In this document: piece by piece, positions 1-10,574 of the stretch
Layout: the number at the start of each line of letters is the position of its first letter
How positions within the stretch are numbered: position 1 is the first letter of the stretch
Assembly (NCBI RefSeq): GCF_002795265.1
Contig: NZ_CP024870.1
Coordinates: forward strand, 248,001-312,000
Reading direction: 5' to 3'
Length of the DNA: 64,000 bases
Source of the DNA: Spiroplasma clarkii
GTDB taxonomy: Bacteria > Bacillota_I > Bacilli_A > Mycoplasmatales > Mycoplasmataceae
Made by a program: the position numbers and the translations under genes
The notes under the pieces: generated by a model
Seen by the model: the letters and a program-made list of their open reading frames with translations, nothing else
What the model was told of the DNA's origin: nothing
Database searches by the model: none

Positions 1-127
1 TGGATATGTGGGACCAAAAGATGGTGAAACAAACACTGCTTTTGAATCAACCAGAGATAAAATAGTGACTTCAAACTTAAGTACTATTAAAGAAATAAAA
101 GATTTGGTAGCAGAAATAGCTGCATAA
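1..127 (+). CDS. C-terminal end of a transporter substrate-binding protein (presumed PhnD-like), partial
   Basis: Open frame entering from the left edge and ending with TAA at 125-127; about 41 residues are visible (GYVGPKDGETNTAF...LVAEIAA). The visible piece has no diagnostic motif. The call rests on context: it lies 55 bp upstream of a PhnC-like ATPase and a PhnE-like permease, and such operons usually begin with the substrate-binding lipoprotein. That is inference; the fragment itself only shows a hydrophilic C-terminus. Confidence 0.4.
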   Translation, partial: GYVGPKDGETNTAFESTRDKIVTSNLSTIKEIKDLVAEIAA

Positions 128-182
128 AAAGATATTTAAAAAATATGTGATTACAATTACATATTTTTTTATAGGAGTGAAT

Positions 183-944
183 ATGATTAAATTTGAAAAT
201 GTTAATAAGGTTTGACCAAACGGTAAATATGCATTAGAAAACATTAATCTGGAAATTAAAACAGGTGAATTTGTAGCTATTGTAGGTTTATCTGGTGCTG
301 GAAAAACCACTTTATTAAAAACTATTAATAAATTTGTACCAATTAGTTCAGGAGCAATTCAAATAAATTTTGATAATGAACAATTTGATGTAAACAAAAT
401 TAAAGGTAAAGAATTAAAAAATTTAAGAAAACATATTGGATTAATGTCACAAGAATATAACAACATTGAAAAGCAAGTTGTTTTAAAAAATGTTTTAAAT
501 TCACGGGTTTCAAAAATGGGATTCTTACGTGCATTAATTGGGTATTTTAATAAACAAGATAAATTTATTGCTCTGCAAAATTTAGAAAAGTTAAATTTAC
601 TCGATTATGCATATGTGAGAGCTGAAAATTTAAGCGGAGGTCAGCAGCAAAGAATTGCTCTTGCAAGAACTTTAGCACAAGAACCGAGTTTAATTATTGC
701 TGATGAACCAGTTTCAGCTCTTGACCCTGTTCTTGCAAACCAAGTGATGCAAGATTTTCAAAGAATTAATAGTGAAGACAAAATAACAATTATTATTAAT
801 ATTCATCATATTGATTTAGCATTAAAATATGCAACTAGAATAATAGGTTTAAAAGATGGGAAAATTTTATTTGCTGGAGACCCAGCTGAATTATCTACAA
901 CTAGACTTGAACAAATTTATGGAAAAGAGTATTCGAAAAATTAA
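183..944 (+). CDS. phnC: Phosphonate-type ABC transporter ATP-binding protein
   Basis: 253 residues, the usual PhnC size. Start ATG follows a GGAGTG ribosome site. Walker A is GLSGAGKTT at residues 35-43, the signature is LSGGQQQR, and Walker B is LIIADEPVSALDP. It would power uptake of a phosphonate-like or phosphate-like solute through the permease encoded 3 bp downstream. The dedicated substrate cannot be read from sequence; in mollicutes this system is usually annotated as phosphonate or phosphate uptake. One TGA codon is read as Trp near residue 11. It forms an operon with the preceding fragment and phnE. Confidence 0.85.
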
Positions 945-947
945 ATT

Positions 948-3536
948 ATGTTAAAAAGAAAATGAAATAAACTAACATCAAGAGATGTTTTTAAAGTTAA
1001 TGACCATTATACTAAACCTCCATCAAAAATTTTTGCTTGAACTTTAATTACTGTGGCAGTTACTATGGCAATTTTTGGTTTTATTTTTATTAATGCTAAT
1101 TGAGTTGAGTTCTTTAGTAGCTTCAACCAACTTGGTGAAACTATAAAAAAAATGTTGTCATGAAACTTCAAAAATTATGCAACTCCGAATTCATTTGGTG
1201 ATACTTTCTTTGCAAAAGCCTTCACTTCATTGAAGACTACAATTATTATGTCATTTGCTGGAACTATTCTTGGAGTTGCAATGGCAATTCCTGTAGCAAT
1301 GTTAAGCTCAAATAATATTATTCACAATCGTACTGTTAACAATATTTTTAAAACTTTACTAGCAGTTTTAAGAACACTACCGGCATTTACTTTTGCTTTG
1401 ATTTTGATTGGTTACTTTGGTCAAACAACTTTGTCAGTAACAATAGCCGTGGCAATATTTACTTTTGCAATTACTGGTAAATTATTTTTAGAAAGAATTG
1501 AACATGTTAATTTTAAAATTTATGCAGCAATTCAAGCCACAGGGGCTTCAAAACCAAGGGCATTTAGAACTGCAGTGGTACCACAAATTTCTCACAATAT
1601 TCTTTCAATCACATTTTACTCACTTGAAACTAATGTTCGTTACATTGCAATTGTGGGAGGAATGTCTTCTGTAGGTTTGGGTGAGTTAATTCAAAACAAT
1701 ATTAATTTACAAAATTGAGATAAGGCAGGCTTCTTATTATTTTTACTTATTTTAGTAGTATTAATTTTAGAATTACTAATCTATGTAATCAAGAAATTTA
1801 TTCTTAAAGATAGAGATTTTATTTTAGATAAAAGTGAGCAAGATGAAATTTTAAATAAAGTTAAACGTCAACTTGCAAAAAATAATTTAAATTTTTATAT
1901 TAGTAATACCATCAAAGTAAATTTTAACTTTAAGAAAAAAAGTTTAAGAGAAAAATTTAAGTTATGAAGCAAACAAAGAGAAGCTGTGAAAAGTTTTAAA
2001 CAAGAACATAAGCAAAAATTAAAATTAGATAAAGATAGTTTTTTAGCTATTAAAAAACAAGAACTAGACTATAAAAAATGATTTGTTTACAACCAAACAA
2101 TTAGTCAAGATGTTCGTCTCGACAAAATTTATTTAACTAATTTTAATGTAGAAGTTGAAGAAATGAAAAGCAGAATGTATTTGGCAACAAAACAAGAAAT
2201 GCAAAGTCAACATGAAAAGTTTTTACAAAGTCTAACCGTTGAAAAAGTCTATAAGAAGGCGCCACTAAAATGAATCAAGAGAGCCATTTTTTATAGTTTA
2301 ATCTTTGCATTATTTGTTTACTCAGTATCTTTAATAGATTACAACTTAGAAACCGAAGATGTTATTGCCTCAACCAATAAAAACTTGGCAAGTATTTTTA
2401 AAATTAGTTGAGCTTCAATATTTTCAAAAACTGATATTGCCCCTTATTCAGTTGTCTACTTATTATTTGAAACACTGTCAATTGCAATTGTGGGAACATT
2501 CCTTGGAGCAATTCTAGCATTCATTCTTGGTTTATTAAGTTCTGAAACAATAGTTAATGTCTATGTTGCGAAAATATTTGTAACCATAACATCAATGTTT
2601 AGAGCAATTCCCACTTACATTTATGCTATAATTTTTGTCTCACTTGTTGGTCTAGGACCATTTAATGGAGCAATTGCTTTAGCAATGGGAACAACTGGAA
2701 TGTTAACAAAATATAATCGAGAACTATTTGAAGATGTTAACTTTAAAATAGTGACACAATTACAGGCAACAGGATTAAATGCTTGAGAGCGTTTTAGATA
2801 TGGAATTATGCCTCAAACAACAAGTGGTTTAGTTTCTTATGTAATTTATCGATTTGATATCAACTTCAAAGAGGTGGTTTCACTAGGAATTGTTGGGGCT
2901 GGGACGATGGGGTACTTGTTAAACACTTATTTTGGAGATCATTATTTTGCTGAGTTTGGTGCACTATTATTTGGAATTATGATATTTACTTTATTTGTTG
3001 AAACAGTTTCAACAACAATTAGAAACAAAATTAACTTAGGAGTTAATCCTAAATTTATGGATAACTTAATTTTATTCATTAAGAATAAAAATTGAATAGT
3101 TTATAAAGCTAATGCAGAAATTATTGCCTATCCAGTTAAATTAAACTATGATGAATCAAGAGCACTTTATGCTTATACAAATCAACAGTTGTTTATTTTA
3201 GTAAAAAAACTACAAAAAACTGAAAGATTAAGTTACAAAACAGCTTATGTTAGAGGGTATTGCGCTTACTTTAAATTAGATTTAATGACTTATGCTGAGC
3301 TTAAAACCTGAGAAAAAAACAAGATTTTAAAATATAAAATTCAAAGAAAAGACTATTTGTCATCATTGAAACAAAAATATCAACAAGAATTACAGAGCCT
3401 ACAACAAAATTTACATAAAAAATTAAGTGAAACTAGTGATAAGACTGAGGTAAAAAGTTTAAAAAATGAATTTAAAAAGACTAAGAAAAATTCAACAAGA
3501 ATCTTAAAGTATATGAAAAGTAATTTAAGCTTGTAA
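948..3536 (+). CDS. phnE: Phosphonate-type ABC transporter permease, fused double PhnE
   Basis: 862 residues, roughly three times a normal PhnE. Two complete permease modules are fused. Module one lies around residues 25-290 with an EAA-type loop near 196 (QATGASKPRAFRTAVVPQ). Module two lies around 440-715 with a loop near 605 (QATGLNAWERFRYGIMPQ) followed by the PhnE-like GIVGAGTMGYLL. Between them is a lysine-rich cytoplasmic stretch of about 150 residues, and a similar charged tail follows. The fusion would supply both membrane halves of the transporter in one chain. Many TGA codons are Trp. It begins 3 bp after phnC and ends 11 bp before the next gene. Confidence 0.82.
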
Positions 3537-3547
3537 GGAGATTGCAA

Positions 3548-4495
3548 ATGTTTAAAGAATTATTAGAGCAAATCAAATACCATGACACAATTATTTTATT
3601 GCGACACATTTTCCCAGATTATGATGCTATTGGTTCACAAATGGGTTTAGCAAGTTTTATTCAAGATAATTTTACAGATAAAAAAGTCTTAATTGGGGGC
3701 AAACTGCCACTTGAATATGAGACAATTGGGAAAAGTGACAGACTAAGTGCCAGAGATTTTAAAGGGGCACTAGTCATCATAACAGATACAGCCACCAAAG
3801 CTAGAATTGATGTTGAAAATCAGGATTTTTTAAAATCAGCTAGCATGGTTTTTAAAATAGACCATCATATAAATGAAGAACATTATGGAGATTTTGAGAT
3901 TGTTGACCCCACCTATCCAGCAACCTGTGAATTATTAACAAAGCTTTTTGCTGAATCTAAGTTAATTTTTTCAAGACTAACAGCATTTTGCTTATTTCAT
4001 GGACTTGTAACAGACACAGGCAGGTTTATGTATCGCAGTGTTAGTGCCAGAACTTTTGAAATGGCTGCGATTTTGTTAAAAAATGGTGCAGATTTCAAAA
4101 AGGCATATGAAAATATTTATCAAATTGATGCAAAGTTAATGTATTTAAAGGGATATATTCTTTCAAATTTTAAAATTACTGAAAATCAAGTGGCCTACAT
4201 TGTTATTACACAAGCAATTTTACAAAAATTTCAGATAGATAACCCTCACCAAGTTGCTTTATGAGTCAATATTCTTGGTGAATTAAAAGCAGCTAAAATG
4301 TGACTATTTTTTGTTGAAACTTCTGATCACATTAGAGTAGAATTTAGATCAAATTCAATCTCTGTTCGTGAAATGGCAGTTCAATTTAATGGTGGAGGAC
4401 ACCAAACTGCAGCAGGAGCTAGGTTAAAAACTTTAAATGAATGCCAAAAAGTTGTAGAATTTTGCGACCTAATGGTCAAGAAAAGTCTGCTTTAA
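3548..4495 (+). CDS. nrnA: DHH/DHHA1 phosphoesterase, NrnA-like (nanoRNase / pAp phosphatase)
   Basis: 315 residues, typical of NrnA/MgpA proteins. The N-terminal DHH domain shows RHIFPDYDAIGSQ near residue 20 and the metal-binding DHH triad at 105-107. The C-terminal DHHA1 domain has GGGH at 282-285. Such enzymes degrade 2-5 nt RNAs and dephosphorylate pAp in the cytosol. I chose ATG 3548, 7 bp after AAGGAG, over an in-frame TTG at 3542. Two TGA codons are Trp. A clear intrinsic terminator follows, so this ends the phn transcript or is read from its own promoter. Confidence 0.85.
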
Positions 4496-4516
4496 ACCCT
4501 ATTTTTAGGGTTTTTA
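4495..4516 (+). terminator. Intrinsic terminator after nrnA
   Basis: Inverted repeat AACCCTA / TAGGGTT followed by a T run, overlapping the nrnA stop codon. Confidence 0.8.
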
Positions 4517-4592
4517 TTATAAATTATTGTAAAAATACTGTTGCTATTTATAAAAAATATAATTAAAATTAATAAAATGACTGTGAATTTGA

Positions 4593-4598
4593 TATAAT
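4593..4598 (+). promoter_or_regulatory. -10 element for the ecfA operon
   Basis: Perfect TATAAT, 26 bp upstream of the ecfA1 start, after the nrnA terminator. No convincing -35 box lies 16-18 bp upstream. Confidence 0.5.
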
Positions 4599-4623
4599 TT
4601 TAGAGTATGAGAGGGAGTTAATA

Positions 4624-5820
4624 ATGGCAAAATTTCTAACAGCTAGCGATTTGAATGAATTTAAATTACTAATTAATGAGTACAGAGATAAATTAAATAG
4701 ATCTGGACAAAAATTAGTGGTTGCAAAGGCAAAATACTCTAAAAAAGAAGTAGAGCTTGAATTTGTTCAACGTTATGAAACTGAATATAGAGAAAATAAA
4801 GCAAAATATAAAGCTAATGCCCATACTAAAAAGTTTGTGGACAACATTAATTTAGTTAAAACTAAAATTAGTAAAGCAAAAGCCAACAATTCAGATTTGA
4901 CTGAATTGTTAACTGAGTTACAAACTGCAAAACAGTTGTTAAAAGATGCTAGGTTTTCACTAAGAGACAAAGGAAATAGTGCTGAACTTTCAAAAATTAA
5001 CAAAGTAGCCCTAAAACTTGAGGATATTAAATTTAGATATAAAGATGACTTCCCCTTTGCAGTTGATGGAGTAAGTGTGGAAGTAAAACATGGTGAGTAT
5101 GTAGCAATTATTGGTCACAATGGTAGTGGTAAATCTACCTTATCAAAAATCATTATTGGGGTTTTAAAACCAACCTCAGGAGCCATAGCAGTTTATGGAA
5201 ACCGAGTAACTTCAAGTAATTTAAGTGTTATTCGTAAATTTATGGGAATAGTTTTTCAAAACCCAGATAACCAATTTATTGGTTCAACAGTTAAAGATGA
5301 TATAGCTTTTGGTTTAGAAAACCGTAGAGTTGAACCTGCTGACATGGAAGAGATCATTCAAAAAGCAGCAAAAAAAGTAAATATGCATGAGTTCTTAGAC
5401 CATGAACCATTAATGCTAAGTGGTGGGCAAAAGCAACGTGTTGCTATTGCCTCTGCTTTAGCTTTATCTCCAGATATTATGATTTTTGATGAAGCCACAA
5501 GTATGTTGGATCCAAAAGGTAAAACTGAAGTTAAAAACATTATGGTTGAATTAAAAAATACTCGTGAAAAAACAATTTTTTCAATCACTCATGATATGGA
5601 TGAAATTTTAAATGCTGATAAAGTTATGGTGATGAATGCAGGACAACTTGTTAAATTTGGAACTCCAAGTGAAATTTTATCAGATAAGAATTTTTTAAGA
5701 TCAATTCACTTAGATATTCCTTTTGTGGCTCAGGTGGAAGAAGCACTTGAAGAAGTTGGTCTTAAATTAGAGCACAGTGAAAGTTTAGAAGAGTTGGTGG
5801 AGAGAATATGTCAAAAGTAA
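4624..5820 (+). CDS. ecfA1: Energy-coupling factor transporter ATPase EcfA1, with N-terminal extension
   Basis: 398 residues against about 280 for the usual EcfA. The ABC domain begins near residue 135 with Walker [10 protein letters not shown] (164-172), a FQNPDNQF Q-loop, LSGGQKQR (265-272) and Walker [14 protein letters not shown]. The first ~130 residues are lysine/glutamate-rich, charged and probably coiled coil. With EcfA2 and EcfT it forms the shared ECF module that drives vitamin-binding S components. GGGAG precedes ATG 4624. Its end overlaps ecfA2 by 13 bp, which suggests translational coupling. Confidence 0.9.
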   Translation: MAKFLTASDLNEFKLLINEYRDKLNRSGQKLVVAKAKYSKKEVELEFVQRYETEYRENKAKYKANAHTKKFVDNINLVKTKISKAKANNSDLTELLTELQTAKQLLKDARFSLRDKGNSAELSKINKVALKLEDIKFRYKDDFPFAVDGVSVEVKHGEYVAIIGHNGSGKSTLSKIIIGVLKPTSGAIAVYGNRVTSSNLSVIRKFMGIVFQNPDNQFIGSTVKDDIAFGLENRRVEPADMEEIIQKAAKKVNMHEFLDHEPLMLSGGQKQRVAIASALALSPDIMIFDEATSMLDPKGKTEVKNIMVELKNTREKTIFSITHDMDEILNADKVMVMNAGQLVKFGTPSEILSDKNFLRSIHLDIPFVAQVEEALEEVGLKLEHSESLEELVERICQK

Positions 5821-7007
5821 ACAATTCAGTAGATAAAAAAGAGTTAAAAGCTAGACGTAAACAACACTCAAAAAACCTAGCCCTGGCTCAAAAAGAGGAA
5901 ATTCGAAGAACCAAAGATTTACATAAAAATACTATGAAGTTGATTAAAGAAGATTTACCCAATCAAAAAATCTTTAAAGCTGAATTTAATAAACTAAAGA
6001 AAGATAAACTACAAGATTCTCCTGTCAGGGTCAAAAAAGTTCAAGATTGATGAAACAACTTGACTCCAGAAGAAAAACTTGAAAAAACCAACATTAGACA
6101 GCACAAGGCCAAAATGGAGAGTGCTAAAAAACCACATTTTAATTTTGAAGATGATATTAAATTTGAAAATGTTTCTTTAACATATAGTAAAGACACACCA
6201 TTTGAGTTTAGAGCTTTGGATGGAACAGATTTAACTATTAAAAAAGATAGAATTACAGCAGTTATTGGAATGACAGGAAGTGGAAAATCAACCTTAATCC
6301 AATTAACAAATGGTTTATTAGTAACTGAAACTGGACGTACCTTAGTTGGTGATTATCCTTTATTTGCCTCAATGAAAAAAATTAAGGAAGTTAAGGATTT
6401 AAGAAGGGAAGTTGGATTGGTATTTCAATTTCCTGAATACCAATTATTCCAAGACACAATTGCTAAAGATATTGCTTTTGGTCCAATTAATCTTGGTGGT
6501 GATAAAGTGCTTGCCTTTAAGAAAGTACCAGAATTACTAAGAATGGTTGACTTACCTGAAGACTATGCAAAACGTAGTCCCTTTGACCTTTCTGGGGGTC
6601 AAAAAAGAAGAGTGGCAATTGCTGGAATAATTGCTATGGATGGGGGAACCTTGGTGTTGGACGAACCAACTGGAGGTTTGGACCCACAAGGTGAAGAAGA
6701 TTTTATGAGATTGTTTTATAATCTCAATAAAGAAAAAAATAAGCGAATTATTATTGTAACCCACAATATGGATCATGTTTTACAAATTGCTGATGATGTT
6801 GTGGTTATGCATAAAGGAAAAGTTATTGAGACTGGATCACCATTTGAAATCTTTTCAAATCAAAAGTTACTTGAAAAAATTGAAATTGAACCACCAAAAT
6901 TGTACAAGTTAGCATATAAATTAAAAGCAAAAGGTCTAGATATAACTGGTGAAAAATTTAGAACCGTTGAAGAAGTGGCTGCAGCAATTAAAGCAGCCAA
7001 AAAATAA
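5808..7007 (+). CDS. ecfA2: Energy-coupling factor transporter ATPase EcfA2, with N-terminal extension
   Basis: 399 residues. A basic N-terminal extension of about 110 residues contains two consecutive TGA(Trp) codons near 6048-6053. The ABC domain has Walker [10 protein letters not shown] (154-162), the Q-loop [17 protein letters not shown] and Walker [14 protein letters not shown]. It pairs with EcfA1 as the ATPase heterodimer under EcfT. The start is ATG 5808 inside the end of ecfA1. Both ATPases of this pair carry unrelated charged extensions, a lineage feature rather than an assembly fault because the frame is clean. Confidence 0.9.
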
Positions 7008-7022
7008 AGGAGTGAACTAAAC

Positions 7023-7979
7023 ATGAGAATGGTCTTTGGAAGATACATGCCCTATAATTCTACAATTCATAAAATGGACCCTAGGGTTAAATTATTTATG
7101 ATTGTTTGTTTGATTATAGTTGTATTCTTTCCAGTAGGATTTACTGGTTTTGCACTTCTTGGTGTAGCAATTTTGGCACTCTATGCAGTGAGTCATTTGA
7201 ATTTTAAAATGTTATTTAAACTTTTAAAACCATGTATTTTAATTTTTATTATGTTGTTATTAATTAATATCTTTATGCTAAGTCCACATACAGACAATAA
7301 TATTGAGTGACACAGTACTGGTGGCGGAGCTTTTTGGGCTTTGGATTATGGAGAAGGGTCAAGTAACTTTGGATACATCTTTCGTTGAAAAAGTCTTTAC
7401 TTCTCAGAGCGTGCAGCCTATCGTGCAATCTATATGACTATCAGAATTTTCTTGATGATTACTTTGACTACAATTTTAACAGGGACAACTCAACCTCTTG
7501 AGTTAACTTTAGCAATTGAAGATCTTTTATGACCATTAAAATTAATAGGAATCCCAGTTTATATTTTCTCAACAATTATCTCAATTGCATTGAGAATGAT
7601 TCCAACCCTAATTGATGAAGCAGGAAGAATTATGAAGGCCCAGTCTTCAAGGGGAATTGATTTTAAGAATGGTAAATTTAAAGATAAAATTAAATCTATG
7701 ACTAGTTTAATTATCCCTTTACTTGTTAGTTCCTTTCAAAAGGCTGAGGACTTAGCTTATGCTATGGACTCACGAGGGTATAACCCACATGCAAAAAGAA
7801 CAAGATATAGACAAGTTCAATTTAGAATTATTGACTGATTAATTTTTGTGTGTTATATTGCTGTTGCAGCTTTATTAATTTTTTATGCATTTGAAAGCAG
7901 TTTTATTGATGCACCATTATTCCACCGTTTTGAAATTCCTAGAATTGATAGAATTCTAGCTATGAGCAAAATTCAATAG
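7023..7979 (+). CDS. ecfT: Energy-coupling factor transporter transmembrane protein EcfT
   Basis: 318 residues with several hydrophobic segments. The two EcfT coupling motifs are visible: AQSSRG at residues 206-211 and AMDSRG at 247-252. In ECF transporters these arginine-glycine helices dock into the grooves of the two ATPases. GGAGTG precedes ATG 7023, 15 bp after ecfA2. The stop codon abuts the truA start (TAGATG). It is the membrane scaffold shared by several vitamin S components, none of which is encoded nearby. Confidence 0.9.
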
Positions 7980-8717
7980 ATGAACTACTATTTATTTACA
8001 ATTCAATATGATGGCACAGATTTTTGTGGCTGAGCCAAACAAACAAAACAACGAACTATCCAAGGAGAAGTTGAAACTGCAATTAGTCAAGTTACTAGAA
8101 ATGCCCAGTTTCGAGTTGTTGGAGCTTCAAAAACTGATGCTGGAGTTCATGCTGTTGATCAAAAAGCCTGAGTGGAATTGGAATTTAGCCCAAATTTACC
8201 AGGCTTTTTAAATGGCTTAAATAGTGCTCTCCCGGTTGGAATCAAAATTACAAAAATAGAACCAATAAAACCTGAGTTTCGGGTTAGAAATTGTCAACAA
8301 AAAACCTATCATTATCAAATCAATTTAGATACACCAAATGTTTTTGAAAACCGCTATTATTTGCAACCTAAATTTAAGTTTGATCAAAATAAGTTAAATG
8401 AGGCATTACAACTATTTGTGGGTACACATGACTTTTTCAATTTCTCAGGTTTAAAAGAATTTGAACTGGCAGCAATTAACTCAATAAGAATAATTGATTC
8501 AATTAGGTTAAAAGAAGAGCAAAAAAAATTAATTATTGAATTTAAAGCTAAAGGTTTTATTAGATACCAAATCAGAATGATTGTCGGAGCTGCATTAGCT
8601 TATGCTGCTGGCAAAACTAGTCTAAACAAGATTATTGCAACATTAAAAAGAACTCATGAAAAATTACCATTTTTAGCAAATCCAGAAGGATTAACTTTAT
8701 TTGCTATTGAATATTAA
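7980..8717 (+). CDS. truA: tRNA pseudouridine(38-40) synthase TruA
   Basis: 245 residues, normal length. The catalytic aspartate is D53 in SKTDAGVHA, and the N-terminus has the family YDGTDFCGW stretch. It converts U38-U40 in the anticodon arm of many tRNAs to pseudouridine. It directly follows ecfT with no gap, the classical ecfA-ecfA-ecfT-truA order. In many Firmicutes rplM comes next; here it is 6.7 kb away. TGA codons at residues 22 and 63 are Trp. Confidence 0.92.
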
Positions 8718-8735
8718 AAAAATTAATGGTATGCT
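8707..8735 (+). promoter_or_regulatory. Strong promoter for the small RNA candidate
   Basis: TTGAAT at 8707-8712, 17-bp spacer, TATGCT at 8730-8735 with an upstream TGG that makes an extended -10. The predicted start, about 8741, coincides with the first base of a long-range RNA stem. The -35 box overlaps the last codons of truA. Confidence 0.65.
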
Positions 8736-8740
8736 TATTG

Positions 8741-8903
8741 AGTGGTTATTTTAAAAAAGCTAAATAACGTCATATTTTGTAAATACAGTAAAATTAAGTT
8801 ATAGACCTTGTATTCTTGCATAAGCAAATTGCGAGAAGGGGATACATAACCATAACTTCTTGTTACTAATAACCACACTTAAGGCACAGAATTGTGCCTT
8901 TTT
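8741..8903 (+). ncRNA. Structured small RNA candidate (6S-like architecture), about 160 nt
   Basis: This stretch between truA and an ABC transporter gene has no reading frame. It holds a promoter, nested pairings and an intrinsic terminator. A 9-bp closing stem pairs 8742-8750 with 8868-8876 (GTGGTTATT / AATAACCAC). A 7-bp stem pairs 8796-8802 with 8852-8858 (AAGTTAT / ATAACTT). Then come TGTAT/ATACA and a terminal stem 8814-8819 with 8831-8836. The region ends in a terminator at 8881-8903. A closing stem, a large asymmetric bubble and a terminal hairpin is how 6S RNA is built, but I see no sequence signature that proves this. It is not SRP RNA, RNase P RNA or tmRNA by their hallmark motifs. 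Confidence 0.5.
8881..8903 (+). terminator. Intrinsic terminator of the small RNA
   Basis: AAGGCAC / GTGCCTT hairpin with a 6-nt loop followed by seven T. Confidence 0.85.
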
Positions 8904-9034
8904 TTGCTTTTCCACATTTAAATTTTTCCCACAAATACCTTGTCTTAATCAAGTTTTGGACTACACTTATACTTTACAAATACGTAATTAAAATATATAA
9001 TAATTTTTGGCAGGTAAATCGAAAGGATTATTTA

Positions 9035-9721
9035 ATGATACAAATTAGCAATCTTACAAAAAAATATGGAGACAAAGAAGTTCTTAAAGAACTAGAGTTA
9101 AAAATTGAAAAAGGAACAAGTGTTGCAATTTTGGGTGCTAATGGTGCGGGAAAAACTACACTTGTAGAAATCATTGGAGGAATTCAGAACAAGACAAGTG
9201 GCGAAATTATTTTTTCAAAAAACATCAATGAACGGATAGGAATTCAATTTCAAGAAGGTGTTTGACCACCAAAAACAAGAGCTTTAGATTTAATTAAATT
9301 TTTTAAAGGCAAAAAATGAAAAGAAGACCAATACACAATGGAGATTTTTGAAGTTTTTGAAATTGAGAAAATTTTAAAAGAAGACATCACTAAGCTATCA
9401 GCAGGTCAAAAACAGAGATTTAATTGTTTTTTAGCAATAATTAATAAGCCAACACTTTTGATATTAGATGAGTTAATTACAGGGTTAGATATTAAGATGC
9501 AAATTAAAATCTTAAACTATATTAACAATTTACGAAAAAGGGATAAAATCACTCTTTTAATAATTTCACATATTCCAGATGAGATTGAGCAGCTTTGTGA
9601 AAGAATTATCTTGTTAAAAGATGGTAAAGTGGTTGAAAACAAAACAACCCAAGAAGTTATTAAGCAAAATGGATCTGTAAGAAAATACATGGAGGAATTT
9701 TTCAACAATGATAAAAGTTAA
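9035..9721 (+). CDS. ABC transporter ATP-binding protein (ABC-2 type)
   Basis: 228 residues, a single short ATPase domain typical of ABC-2 systems. Walker A is GANGAGKTT at residues 34-42; Walker B is LLILDELITGLD. The signature reads LSAGQKQR rather than LSGGQ, a tolerated variant. GAAAGGA precedes ATG 9035. An earlier in-frame ATG at 8894 is rejected because it lies in the terminator of the small RNA. It overlaps the next gene by 14 bp, and the cluster continues with two membrane subunits, a lipoprotein and a GH85 enzyme. The substrate and direction of transport are unknown. Confidence 0.85.
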
Positions 9722-10574
9722 AAGTGAATTGAAAACCTTTGCAAAAACTTTTACCTTTCTCAGTCTTTTGTTGTTAAAGTATCCAAAATTTTACATTTTC
9801 TCATTCTTAATTCCATTAGTATTATCATTTGTTTTATACTCAGTTTGATTCAACCTTGATATCAATGCAGTTTATCCTCCACAATTTTTAGGTTTTTTAT
9901 GTGTTGGAATTTTCACAATATCATTTTATCTTTCAATATTGATTAATAATTGAAAGGCAACACTATTTTTAAAACAATTAAAATTACAGGGAGTTAATTC
10001 AATTAATCTAGTTTGTGCCATGATGGTAATTGGCGTGTTAACTTCTTGATGCTCATTTCTCTTGAATGTTTGTGGTGCATTAATTTTCTTAAACATCTCT
10101 CTTTCAATTCAAGTTACAAATAGCATTATTGATGACATTAACTGGTACATTTGAATGCTTTCAGTTTTTGCTTTAACACTGATGTCACTGTCTTCAACTG
10201 CAACTTTCTTGCTGGTTACAAATTTTGCAAAATCAAAAATTTTAGCCAATTTGTTAGCATTAGTGGTTTTGATAATTTTACTACTATCAAGTGATATGAT
10301 TATTATTCCACAAGTAACTTCAAAACACATGGCAGTTTCAGTAATCCAATATTTAAACCCAATGAAGTATAGTGTCTGAGTGTTTTTTATGATTACTTCA
10401 TATCAATATATAGACTATCAGGGTATAACGCAAATTATTGGTACCAACAATTTACTAGGAGCTGATGTTTTTATATCTTTTAAAAACATTTGAATTCCAT
10501 TAAGTATTACCACATTAATATTAGGTGGGTACTTTATTCACAATTATTTTTACTTTAAGTGGGGGGTGAAATAA
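9708..10574 (+). CDS. ABC transporter membrane subunit 1
   Basis: 288 residues with about six hydrophobic segments; the first begins near residue 25 (FYIFSFLIPLVLSFVLYSVW). It has no conserved motif I recognise beyond the ABC-2 permease character. It overlaps the ATPase gene by 14 bp and the second permease gene by 1 bp (TAATG), so the three are almost certainly co-translated as one transporter. Several TGA codons are Trp. Confidence 0.7.

Noticed and set aside
8741-8903. SRP RNA, tmRNA or RNase P RNA
   Set aside because: None of the hallmark motifs (GGAA tetraloop with AGCAG, tRNA-like ends, RNase P core) is present and the size does not fit the last two.
8894-9034. Longer N-terminus for the ABC ATPase starting at 8894
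   Set aside because: It would start inside the terminator of the upstream RNA, and the added residues do not belong to the ABC fold; GAAAGGA places the start at 9035.
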